Positions 1 to 5,594 of a DNA stretch of 6,169 bases are shown piece by piece (position 1 is the stretch's first letter; each line of letters starts with the position of its first letter). Made by a program: the position numbers and the translations under genes. Source of the DNA: an uncultured Christensenellaceae bacterium (GTDB taxonomy: Bacteria; Bacillota; Clostridia; Christensenellales; CAG-138); assembly GCA_902475645.1 (NCBI GenBank), contig CABSAH010000100.1, forward strand, positions 1 through 6,169. Reading direction: 5' to 3'. The notes below the pieces were generated by a model. The model worked only from the letters and a program-made list of their open reading frames with translations. It made no database searches and was not told the origin of the DNA.

Positions 1-1852
1 CAAGGGGCATTGTGCCAAGGTCGCCGCCCTTGCGGCTGCGCACGGCAACAACGTTGTTTTCAACTTCCTTGTCGCCTATTATCAGCATATACGGTATGCG
101 CTGCATCTGCGCCTCGCGTATCTTGAAGCCGATTTTTTCGTTGCGCAAATCGGTTTCCACGCGGATGCCCATTTTGTCAAGGCTTGCGGCAATTTGCTTT
201 GCGGCGTCATGCGTGCGGTCGGTCATGGCAAGCACCTTCACCTGCACGGGCGCAAGCCACGTTGGGAACGCGCCCGCGAAATGCTCCGTTATAACGCCTA
301 TGAAGCGTTCTATGCTGCCAAGCACAACGCGGTGGATCATAACGGGGCGATGCTTTTCGCCGTCCGCGCCGACGTATTCAAGGTCGAACCGCTCGGGCAT
401 CTGCATATCGAGCTGAATGGTGCCGCATTGCCATGTGCGTCCAAGCGAATCGGACAGGTGGAAGTCCAGCTTCGGGCCGTAGAACGCGCCGTCGCCTTCG
501 TTTATAACGTAGTCCTTGCCCATATGCTCTATGGCGCGCTTGAGCGTATCCGTAGCCATGTCCCATGTTTCCTTTTCGCCTATGTGGTCCTCGGGCATGG
601 TGGAAACCTCTATTTTATATGTAAGGCCGAAGGTGGAATACACCTCGTCAAACAGCCTTACAACGTTCTGTATCTCCTGCTCCATCTGCTCCCACGTCAT
701 GAATATGTGCGCATCGTCCTGCGTAAAGCAGCGCACGCGGAAAAGCCCGTGCAGCGCGCCGGAAAGCTCGTGCCTATGCACAAGGCCAAGCTCCGCCATC
801 CTCAGCGGCAGCTCGCGGTAGGAATGAGGCTCCGTCTTATAAACAAGCATACCGCCGGGGCAGTTCATGGGCTTTATGGCAAAATCCTCGCCGTCTATAA
901 CGGTGGTGTACATATTGTCCTTATAATGGTCCCAATGCCCGCTGCGCAGCCAAAGTTCGCGGTTGAGTATCATGGGCGTTGAAATTTCAACGTAGCCGTA
1001 GCGCTTATGCACCTCGTGCCAGTAATCGAGCAGCGTGTTCCTAAGCACCATTCCCTTTGGCAGGAAGAACGGGAAGCCCGGCCCCTCTTCAAGCATTGCA
1101 AAAAGCCCAAGCTCGCGCCCAAGCTTCCTGTGGTCGCGCTTTTTGGCCTCCTCTATGCGGGTTATGTATTCGTCCAAATCGGCCTTCTTTTCAAACGCCG
1201 TGCCGTAAATGCGCTGAAGCATCTTGTTCTTTTCGCTGCCGCGCCAGTATGCGCCCGCAACGCTCATCAGCTTTACGAACCTTACCTTGCCCGTTGTTTC
1301 AACATGAGGGCCGGCGCAAAGGTCAACGAAGTCCCCCTGCTTATAGAAGCTTATTATTGCGTCCTCGGGAAGGTCCTCAATAAGCTCCACCTTATACGGC
1401 TCCTCCGCCCGCTTGAAGTATTCTATGGCCTCCGCGCGGGGCAGCTCAAAGCGCTCCAGCGGCAGCGCCTCTGCAATTATCTTCTCCATCTCCTTCTGTA
1501 TCCTTTCAAGGTCGTCGGGAGTGAAGGGCTCGGCGTCAAAGTCATAGTAAAAGCCGTTCTCTATTGCGGGGCCTATTGCAAGCTTGGCTTCCGGATGCAC
1601 GCGCTTTACCGCCTGCGCCAATATGTGGCTTGCGGTATGGCGCATTGTCCAGCGGCCGTCCTCATCCTGCCATGTAAGCAGCCTTAGCGTATGGTCGCCG
1701 TGTATCGGGCGGAAGGCATCCTCGCGCCGACCGTCTATCTCGGCGGCAAGCGTGGCTTTTTTAAGCCTTGGGCTAATGGTTTCGGCTATTTGCAGCGCGC
1801 TCATGCCGTCCTCAAACTGCTTTTGCGAACCATCGGGGAATGTGATGTTCAT
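1..1852 (-). CDS. thrS: Threonyl-tRNA synthetase (ThrRS), 3' end cut by window edge
   Basis: This cytoplasmic class II synthetase charges tRNA-Thr with threonine and edits mischarged Ser-tRNA. Reading the minus strand from the ATG at 1852-1850 gives 617 codons with no stop; the family is usually about 635-645 aa, so only some 20 residues are missing. Domains visible in order: N-terminal TGS domain (about 1-60); editing domain with the HxxxH pair H72/H76 (RHTASHILA) and C179/H183 (DLCAGPH); class II catalytic core from about 240 with the zinc ligands C331 (KPMNCPGG), H382 (FTQDDAHIF) and H507 (PVMIHRVVLGS); and the anticodon-binding domain from about 535, ending near RSRKGGDLGTMPL. All expected zinc and editing residues are present. 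NCPGG replaces the NCPGH of E. coli; from memory this variant is common in Clostridia. The start is fixed by AAGGAGG at 1864-1858, 5 nt before the ATG. Expression should be governed by the T-box leader upstream. Confidence 0.98.
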   Translation of the reverse strand, partial: MNITFPDGSQKQFEDGMSALQIAETISPRLKKATLAAEIDGRREDAFRPIHGDHTLRLLTWQDEDGRWTMRHTASHILAQAVKRVHPEAKLAIGPAIENGFYYDFDAEPFTPDDLERIQKEMEKIIAEALPLERFELPRAEAIEYFKRAEEPYKVELIEDLPEDAIISFYKQGDFVDLCAGPHVETTGKVRFVKLMSVAGAYWRGSEKNKMLQRIYGTAFEKKADLDEYITRIEEAKKRDHRKLGRELGLFAMLEEGPGFPFFLPKGMVLRNTLLDYWHEVHKRYGYVEISTPMILNRELWLRSGHWDHYKDNMYTTVIDGEDFAIKPMNCPGGMLVYKTEPHSYRELPLRMAELGLVHRHELSGALHGLFRVRCFTQDDAHIFMTWEQMEQEIQNVVRLFDEVYSTFGLTYKIEVSTMPEDHIGEKETWDMATDTLKRAIEHMGKDYVINEGDGAFYGPKLDFHLSDSLGRTWQCGTIQLDMQMPERFDLEYVGADGEKHRPVMIHRVVLGSIERFIGVITEHFAGAFPTWLAPVQVKVLAMTDRTHDAAKQIAASLDKMGIRVETDLRNEKIGFKIREAQMQRIPYMLIIGDKEVENNVVAVRSRKGGDLGTMPL

Positions 1853-1896
1853 AATATCCTCCTTATGAAGTAAAACTTTTTGCCTGAAGCGTACAT

Positions 1897-2143
1897 ATAA
1901 AAACGCCCGCCCCAAGCGCATACGCAAGGGACGGACGATTGGCTTCATCCGCGGTTCCACCCTAATTGGTCAATAAAACCCACTTTAAGTTCAGGCTGTA
2001 TCGCTCCTGCTGCGCCTTCAAGCGGCGGGGCGGTGTTCCCAATGCTCGGCTTGCGGCGGCGCGCTTGCAGCACTTACGGCGCACCTCTCTGGGCCGCAAT
2101 ATCCGCGGTACTGTTCCCGCATTGACCCCAAAGGAAATATCTA
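1897..2143 (-). promoter_or_regulatory. T-box riboswitch of thrS (Thr, ACC specifier)
   Basis: This thrS mRNA leader senses uncharged tRNA-Thr and lets transcription read through when charging is low. On the minus strand, Stem I shows the AGUA motif of the specifier loop, a TTGCGGC/GCCGCAA helix, the AG bulge (CCAGAGAG) and an apical GTGCTGCAAG closed by GGTGCGC/GCGCGCC. The 3' side of the specifier loop reads GGGAACACCG, so the specifier is ACC (2034-2032), a threonine codon that matches the downstream gene. The conserved T-box sequence AGGGTGGAACCGCG lies at 1963-1950. Its UGGA bulge would pair with a tRNA 3' end UCCA, which implies discriminator U, as in typical Firmicute tRNA-Thr. The intrinsic terminator follows directly. 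Motifs are read directly; the pairings were made by eye. Confidence 0.96.
1899..1937 (-). terminator. Intrinsic terminator of the thrS T-box
   Basis: On the minus strand CGTCCGTCCC (1937-1928) pairs along all ten positions, including two G·U pairs, with GGGGCGGGCG (1913-1904), and TTTTT follows (1903-1899). The loop contains a further small GCG/CGC helix. The 5' arm of the stem is also the partner expected for the T-box AGGG segment, so antiterminator and terminator are mutually exclusive. Confidence 0.93.
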
Positions 2144-2149
2144 TTGCAG

Positions 2150-2179
2150 ATTATAGACCCGCCCGTTCCGTTATGTCAA
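2150..2179 (-). promoter_or_regulatory. Sigma-A promoter of thrS
   Basis: On the minus strand a perfect -35 TTGACA (2179-2174) is followed after 18 nt by a perfect -10 TATAAT (2155-2150). Transcription should start near 2143, just upstream of T-box Stem I. This gives a leader of about 290 nt before the thrS ATG. Both hexamers match the consensus exactly. Confidence 0.9.
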
Positions 2180-2270
2180 CACAAAAAAGCAAAAAGACAC
2201 GCACCCATAGCCCCGCCGGGTGAATATGGTGCAATGCGGGCCGTTATATCGCCCGCGCGGGGAGGGCAGC
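2180..2270. other. Divergent intergenic spacer between thrS and the YtxC-like gene
   Basis: This 91-nt spacer separates the thrS -35 element from the plus-strand ATG at 2271. The only functional signal I can support is the GGAGG at 2261-2265 (5 nt before that ATG). I could not find a convincing plus-strand sigma-A promoter or a clear sporulation-sigma promoter, so the source of transcription for the rightward gene is unclear. A GTG at 2220 opens the same frame but is not a credible start. Confidence 0.6.
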
Positions 2271-2804
2271 ATGAGGGAATACACAATAGAAACGATAGAA
2301 TACCCAATGGATGTGGCGGATAGGCTGCGCCGTGCGCTAAGGGGCGCGGAGGGCGTGGGCGTAAGGGGCGAGGGCAAAAGGGCAGCGGTAATAACGCGGG
2401 ACGATGAAGCGCGCGAGCAGCTATGCATGGCGCTGTGCCGCATAATGCTGAACGACGCCGCCGCGCAGGAGATAAAGAGCGAGCTTAAAGCATACCCGCT
2501 TGAGGCGGACGAGGCCGTGCGCGCGGCGGAGCGCGCCGCCGCGCTGATGCGCCGCATACCGCGAAGGGCGGGGCTTTTCGCCCATGCGCTGACGCGCCTT
2601 ACCGAATACACCGCGTCGGCATCCGCGCTGAATATAGAAGGCTTTCTGCGCTTCCGCCTGGGCTCCGCCGCGCAGCTTATACGCCTGTGCGCCCTGCGCG
2701 CCGCAACGGAGGAGCTGATACGGCGCAGCTTGTCCTCCGATATTGACGGCGAAGCCGTAATAATAATCACGCACGAAATAGACCCTGACGATGAGCCGGA
2801 CTGA
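2271..2804 (+). CDS. YtxC-like putative sporulation-family protein, short form
   Basis: This is a 177-aa soluble protein with no signal peptide or membrane segment. The best clue to family is the segment NIEGFLRFRL at residues 121-130, followed by a helix (AAQLIRLCALRAATEELI). It resembles the GF.RFRL signature I recall for YtxC, a poorly characterised sporulation-associated family of endospore-forming Firmicutes. A middle section rich in A, E and R (about 45-115) looks alpha-helical. The neighbourhood supports the call, since ytxC lies next to thrS in Bacillus subtilis; here, however, the two genes are divergent. YtxC proteins are usually about 280-300 aa, and this one stops soon after the signature, ending in an acidic tail (DPDDEPD), so the C-terminal part is absent. 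The ATG at 2271 was chosen because GGAGG (2261-2265) lies 5 nt upstream; the GTG at 2220 would place that site inside the gene. Biochemical function is unknown. Confidence 0.68.
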   Translation: MREYTIETIEYPMDVADRLRRALRGAEGVGVRGEGKRAAVITRDDEAREQLCMALCRIMLNDAAAQEIKSELKAYPLEADEAVRAAERAAALMRRIPRRAGLFAHALTRLTEYTASASALNIEGFLRFRLGSAAQLIRLCALRAATEELIRRSLSSDIDGEAVIIITHEIDPDDEPD

Positions 2805-2858
2805 AATCCAATTCAATCCACCGCGCGGTTTTTTCGCCTGAGCATGGCGCGCAAAGCC

Positions 2859-2888
2859 TTGTGTGTGCTTATCAAATGATGGTATAAT
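2859..2888 (+). promoter_or_regulatory. Upstream copy of the uvrC promoter (P1)
   Basis: A weak -35 TTGTGT (2859-2864) is followed by 18 nt and a perfect -10 TATAAT (2883-2888). TG at 2880-2881 makes it an extended -10 (TGnTATAAT). The seventh base after the -10 is the A of the ATG at 2895, so transcripts from here would begin at or next to that ATG, without a ribosome binding site. Confidence 0.8.
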
Positions 2889-2894
2889 ATTCGT

Positions 2895-2948
2895 ATGAGC
2901 GCAAAGCCTTGTGTGTCCTTATCAAATGATGGTATAATATTCTTATGA
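2895..2948 (+). CDS. Possible 17-codon leaderless leader ORF upstream of uvrC
   Basis: The ATG at the end of the first repeat copy opens a 17-codon frame encoding MSAKPCVSLSNDGIIFL. Its TGA (2946-2948) overlaps the uvrC ATG as ATGA, an arrangement typical of translational coupling. It has no Shine-Dalgarno sequence and sits 7 nt after the P1 -10 box, so it could be translated only as a leaderless message. It resembles no known leader peptide. It may simply be a by-product of duplicating the uvrC start, because the 50-bp period shifts the reading frame. There is no independent evidence that it is expressed. Confidence 0.3.
   Translation: MSAKPCVSLSNDGIIFL
2909..2938 (+). promoter_or_regulatory. 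Proximal uvrC promoter (P2), predicted leaderless
   Basis: TTGTGT (2909-2914), an 18-nt spacer and TATAAT (2933-2938) with TG at 2930-2931 form an extended -10 promoter. The uvrC ATG starts 7 nt after the -10 box, where transcription is expected to begin, so the mRNA should have little or no 5' untranslated region. No GGAGG-like site lies at a usable distance before this ATG, unlike the other four genes in the window. Confidence 0.82.
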
Positions 2949-4789
2949 ATGAGTTGATAGAGGAAAAGCTAAAGCTCCTGCCGGAGCAGCCGGGCGTATA
3001 CAGAATGTTCAACGCAAACGGGGATATAATATACGTCGGCAAGGCGGTGAACCTGAAAAACCGCGTCCGCCAGTATTTCCGTTCCCAAAAGAACATGAGC
3101 CCCAAGGTGCGCGCCATGGTGAGCCACATTGCGGATTTTGAATATATACTAACGGCCAACGAAACCGAGGCGCTTACGCTTGAAGCCGCCATGACAAAAA
3201 GCCTTCAGCCGCATTATAACATACTGCTGAAGGACGATAAGCATTTTCCATACGTCCGCCTTGACGAAAGGCAGGATTTTCCGCGGTTTGAGGTTGTGCG
3301 CCGCGCAAAGAACGACGGGGCAAGGTATTTCGGCCCGTATCTGAGCGCAATCGCGCTTAGGGATGCATTGAGCTGCATACGCGATATGTTCCCCGTAAGG
3401 CATTGCAAAAAGGATATTGCAAAGGCCATTGCCCGCCGCGAGCGGCCCTGCCTTATGTATCATCTGAACAAATGCTGCGCGCCGTGCTCGGGCGGCGTTA
3501 CGCGGGAGGAATACCATAAGCTGCTTGAAAGCGTTATAAGCTTCCTTGAAGGGGACACTGCGCCCGTTTGCGATATGCTGCGCGCGCAGATGCAAAGGGC
3601 CAGCGCCAATATGGAATACGAAAAGGCCGCGCAGTTCCGCGACAGGGCGGCCGCCGTTGAGCGTCTTGGCGAAAAGCAGCGCGCAATGATGACCAAAACG
3701 GGCGCGGAGCGGGACGTGTTCGCATTGGCGCGGGATAATGAGGACGATGTTATATTCGCGCTGTTTGTGCGCGGCGGCAGCGTTATAGGCAGCAGGCATT
3801 ACGCCATGGATGCCTATGGCGAGGATGCGGGCGAGATAATGGCCGCGTTTTTGCAGCAATATTACGAAGGCTCCGGCTCCATACCGCGCGAAATACTCGT
3901 TAAGGATATGCCTACGGGGGCGGACGAGCTTACCGCGTGGCTCAGGCAGCAGCGCGGCGGCGCGGTGGATATAATCTGCCCCGTGCGCGGCGAAAAGGCG
4001 GAGCAGATAAAGCTTGCCTACCAAAACGGCATGGACGCAATAAAAAAGCAGCGGGAGCTTGAACACCGCGCATGGGAGCGCGGAGAGGGCGCGCTTGCCA
4101 AGCTTTGCGGCCATATAGGGCTTGATGAGCTGCCGCGGCGCATAGAATGCTTTGACAATTCGCACATACGCGGCAGGGACACGGTTGCCGGCATGGTGGT
4201 TTTTACGGACGGCAAAAAGGACCCCAAGGAATACCGCCGCTTCAAGCTGAAGCCCGACCACGGTGGGGACGATATTTCCGCCATGCGGGAGGCGCTTACG
4301 CGGCGCTTTGAAAGGGCGCAAAGGGACGACGCAAAGTTTACGGAGCTTCCCGATTTGCTTATTGTGGACGGCGGCAGGGCGCAGCTTAACGCCGCAACGG
4401 AGGTTCTGAGCCGCTTTGGGCTTGATTACATACCCGCCATGGGCCTTGCGGAGCGCAACGAGGAAATAATACTGCCGGACAGGGAGGAAAGCATAATACT
4501 CCCCCGCGGCGACGGCGCGCTGCACTTTATCCAGCGCATAAGGGACGAGGCGCACAGGTTTGCAATATCCTACCACAGGAGCCTGCATGTTAGGAGCGCG
4601 CTGATGAGCGAGCTTGACAATATAGACGGCATAGGCGACAAGCGCAAGCGTTTGCTGTTCGATGCATTCGTAACGCGGGACGCCATAGCCGCCGCCACGG
4701 TTGAGCAGCTATGCGCCGTAAAGGGCATGAACAAAAACGCGGCGCAGGCCGTGTACGACCATTTCCATAATGCGGAGGATGCCGAATGA
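2945..4789 (+). CDS. uvrC: Excinuclease ABC subunit C (UvrC)
   Basis: UvrC is the dual-incision nuclease of nucleotide excision repair; recruited by UvrB, it cuts on both sides of a DNA lesion. The 614 aa match the family length (about 600-610). In order: a GIY-YIG nuclease domain (about 14-95) with PGVYRM, IIYVGKA (Y30), R40 and the acidic E73; a four-cysteine iron-sulfur motif C154, C169, C177, C181 with the spacing C-x7-C-x3-C seen in E. coli UvrC (C178 is an extra neighbour); a UVR domain for UvrB binding (about 207-242); an RNase H-like nuclease with D404 (ECFDNSHI), D475 (LLIVDGGRAQL) and H537 (DEAHRF); and C-terminal helix-hairpin-helix motifs (about 556-607). All catalytic residues appear intact. 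The start is supported by the family-typical N-terminus MNELIEEKLKLLPEQPGVY even though no ribosome binding site precedes it. The next ATG lies inside the GIY-YIG domain. No LexA-type GAAC-N4-GTTC box is seen upstream. Confidence 0.98.
   Translation: MNELIEEKLKLLPEQPGVYRMFNANGDIIYVGKAVNLKNRVRQYFRSQKNMSPKVRAMVSHIADFEYILTANETEALTLEAAMTKSLQPHYNILLKDDKHFPYVRLDERQDFPRFEVVRRAKNDGARYFGPYLSAIALRDALSCIRDMFPVRHCKKDIAKAIARRERPCLMYHLNKCCAPCSGGVTREEYHKLLESVISFLEGDTAPVCDMLRAQMQRASANMEYEKAAQFRDRAAAVERLGEKQRAMMTKTGAERDVFALARDNEDDVIFALFVRGGSVIGSRHYAMDAYGEDAGEIMAAFLQQYYEGSGSIPREILVKDMPTGADELTAWLRQQRGGAVDIICPVRGEKAEQIKLAYQNGMDAIKKQRELEHRAWERGEGALAKLCGHIGLDELPRRIECFDNSHIRGRDTVAGMVVFTDGKKDPKEYRRFKLKPDHGGDDISAMREALTRRFERAQRDDAKFTELPDLLIVDGGRAQLNAATEVLSRFGLDYIPAMGLAERNEEIILPDREESIILPRGDGALHFIQRIRDEAHRFAISYHRSLHVRSALMSELDNIDGIGDKRKRLLFDAFVTRDAIAAATVEQLCAVKGMNKNAAQAVYDHFHNAEDAE
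4786..4789 (+). other. ATGA stop-start overlap joining uvrC and the HAD gene
   Basis: The ATG of the HAD gene (4786-4788) shares bases with the uvrC TGA (4787-4789). A GGAGG at 4774-4778, 7 nt before the ATG, lies inside the uvrC coding sequence. This supports co-transcription and probably translational coupling. Confidence 0.9.
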
Positions 4790-5589
4790 TAAAGCTTATT
4801 GCGTTTGATATAGACGATACGCTAACCAAGGAGCCGCGCACCGTGCCAAAGGCCAATCTTGACGCCATAAGGCGCGCGCAGGATGCGGGTATATTCGTAA
4901 CCGTTGCCACGGGGCGCGGCTTCCACGGCTCATCCTATATATGGAAGGCAATGGGCATAAGGGGGCCGGTTATAAACTACGGCGGCGCGGTGATAAACGA
5001 CACCGTAACGGGCAGGGCGTTATACACCACAGAAATCGACCCCATGGAGGTTAAGGAGCTTATAGCGCTTGCGGAGGAGCTTAACGTACACGCGCACATA
5101 TATCAGGGGGACGGCATAGTTTTTGCCCGCGAAAACCCGTATGTTGACGCATACAGCCAAAAGTTAGGCCTGCCGCGCACCGTTGACCCGCATATAGGCG
5201 AAAAAGCATGGCACAATGTGCCAAAGGTGCTGTATATAACCGAGCCCGAACGCGCGGAGGAGCTTATACCCCTGCTCGGCAGGCGATACGATGGCCGGCT
5301 TAAGGTTTCCGGCTCCGTGCCGGGCTTTGTTGAATTCAATGAGCAAAGCGCGCATAAGGGCAGCGCGCTTGAGTGGCTTGCCGGTTATATGGGCATGGAG
5401 CGCGCCGAAACCGCCGCCGTGGGGGACAATCTTCTTGACCTTGAAATGATACGGTATGCCGGCATAGGCGCGGCCGTGGCGGACGCCCATCCTCAGATAC
5501 TCGGCGCGGCGGACGTTATATTGCCCCGCTGCGAGGATATGGCCGCCGCATGGTTTATAGACAACATAATATTGAAAGGCAGGGAATAG
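4786..5589 (+). CDS. Cof-type HAD-superfamily phosphatase
   Basis: This 267-aa cytoplasmic enzyme belongs to the HAD IIB (Cof/YwpJ-like) subfamily, Mg-dependent phosphatases acting on sugar phosphates, flavin precursors or other small phosphate esters. Motif I is FDIDDT with nucleophile D8 and acid/base D10. Motif II is VATGR (T42). The IIB cap lies between motifs II and III, roughly residues 80-185 (INYGGAVI just before it). Motif III is K191 (HKGSALEWL). Motif IV is GDNLLDLEM (G213, D214, N215, D218). All catalytic residues are present and the length is normal for Cof proteins (about 260-290). The substrate cannot be read from sequence. It overlaps uvrC by 4 nt and is followed after 5 nt by hprK, so it sits mid-operon. 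Its isoleucines are AUA in 21 of 23 cases. Confidence 0.95.
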   Translation: MIKLIAFDIDDTLTKEPRTVPKANLDAIRRAQDAGIFVTVATGRGFHGSSYIWKAMGIRGPVINYGGAVINDTVTGRALYTTEIDPMEVKELIALAEELNVHAHIYQGDGIVFARENPYVDAYSQKLGLPRTVDPHIGEKAWHNVPKVLYITEPERAEELIPLLGRRYDGRLKVSGSVPGFVEFNEQSAHKGSALEWLAGYMGMERAETAAVGDNLLDLEMIRYAGIGAAVADAHPQILGAADVILPRCEDMAAAWFIDNIILKGRE

Positions 5590-5594
5590 GAGCG

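Larger units (their letters stand above)
2849..2948 (+). repeat. 50-bp tandem duplication carrying a promoter and start codon
   Basis: Two head-to-tail copies, 2849-2898 and 2899-2948, match at 48 of 50 positions. They differ only at 2867/2917 (g/c) and 2893/2943 (g/t). Each copy holds a -35-like TTGTGT, the 10-mer ATCAAATGAT, an extended -10 TGGTATAAT, and ends in ATGA. In the second copy that ATG is the uvrC start. The near identity suggests a fairly recent duplication of the uvrC promoter including its start codon. Confidence 0.97.

Noticed and set aside
194..982. Plus-strand open frames across 12-1873
   Set aside because: They are antisense shadows of thrS, whose minus-strand translation is unmistakable through all domains.
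2220..2270. GTG start extending the YtxC-like protein by 17 residues
   Set aside because: The extension would contain the GGAGG that serves the ATG at 2271, and its sequence (MNMVQCGPLYRP) does not look like a natural N-terminus.
2820..2834. Possible terminator after the YtxC-like gene (ACCGCGCGGT then a T run)
   Set aside because: The palindrome has no room for a loop, so only a two-base-pair or so hairpin could form; the T run alone is not enough to call a terminator.
2805..2944. LexA (SOS) box upstream of uvrC
   Set aside because: No GAAC-N4-GTTC or similar site was found on either strand.
2849..2948. CRISPR-like or mobile repeat array
   Set aside because: There are only two directly abutting copies without spacers, and they contain promoter elements and the uvrC start codon, so this is a local tandem duplication.
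3475..3484. Adjacent cysteines C177/C178 in UvrC as a disrupted iron-sulfur motif
   Set aside because: C169, C177 and C181 keep the canonical x7 and x3 spacing, so the motif is intact and C178 is just an additional residue.
3149..4588. Long open frame (479 codons) on the minus strand
   Set aside because: It lies antisense inside uvrC, has no recognisable domain, and is explained by GC-rich codon structure; the plus-strand UvrC has all its catalytic motifs.
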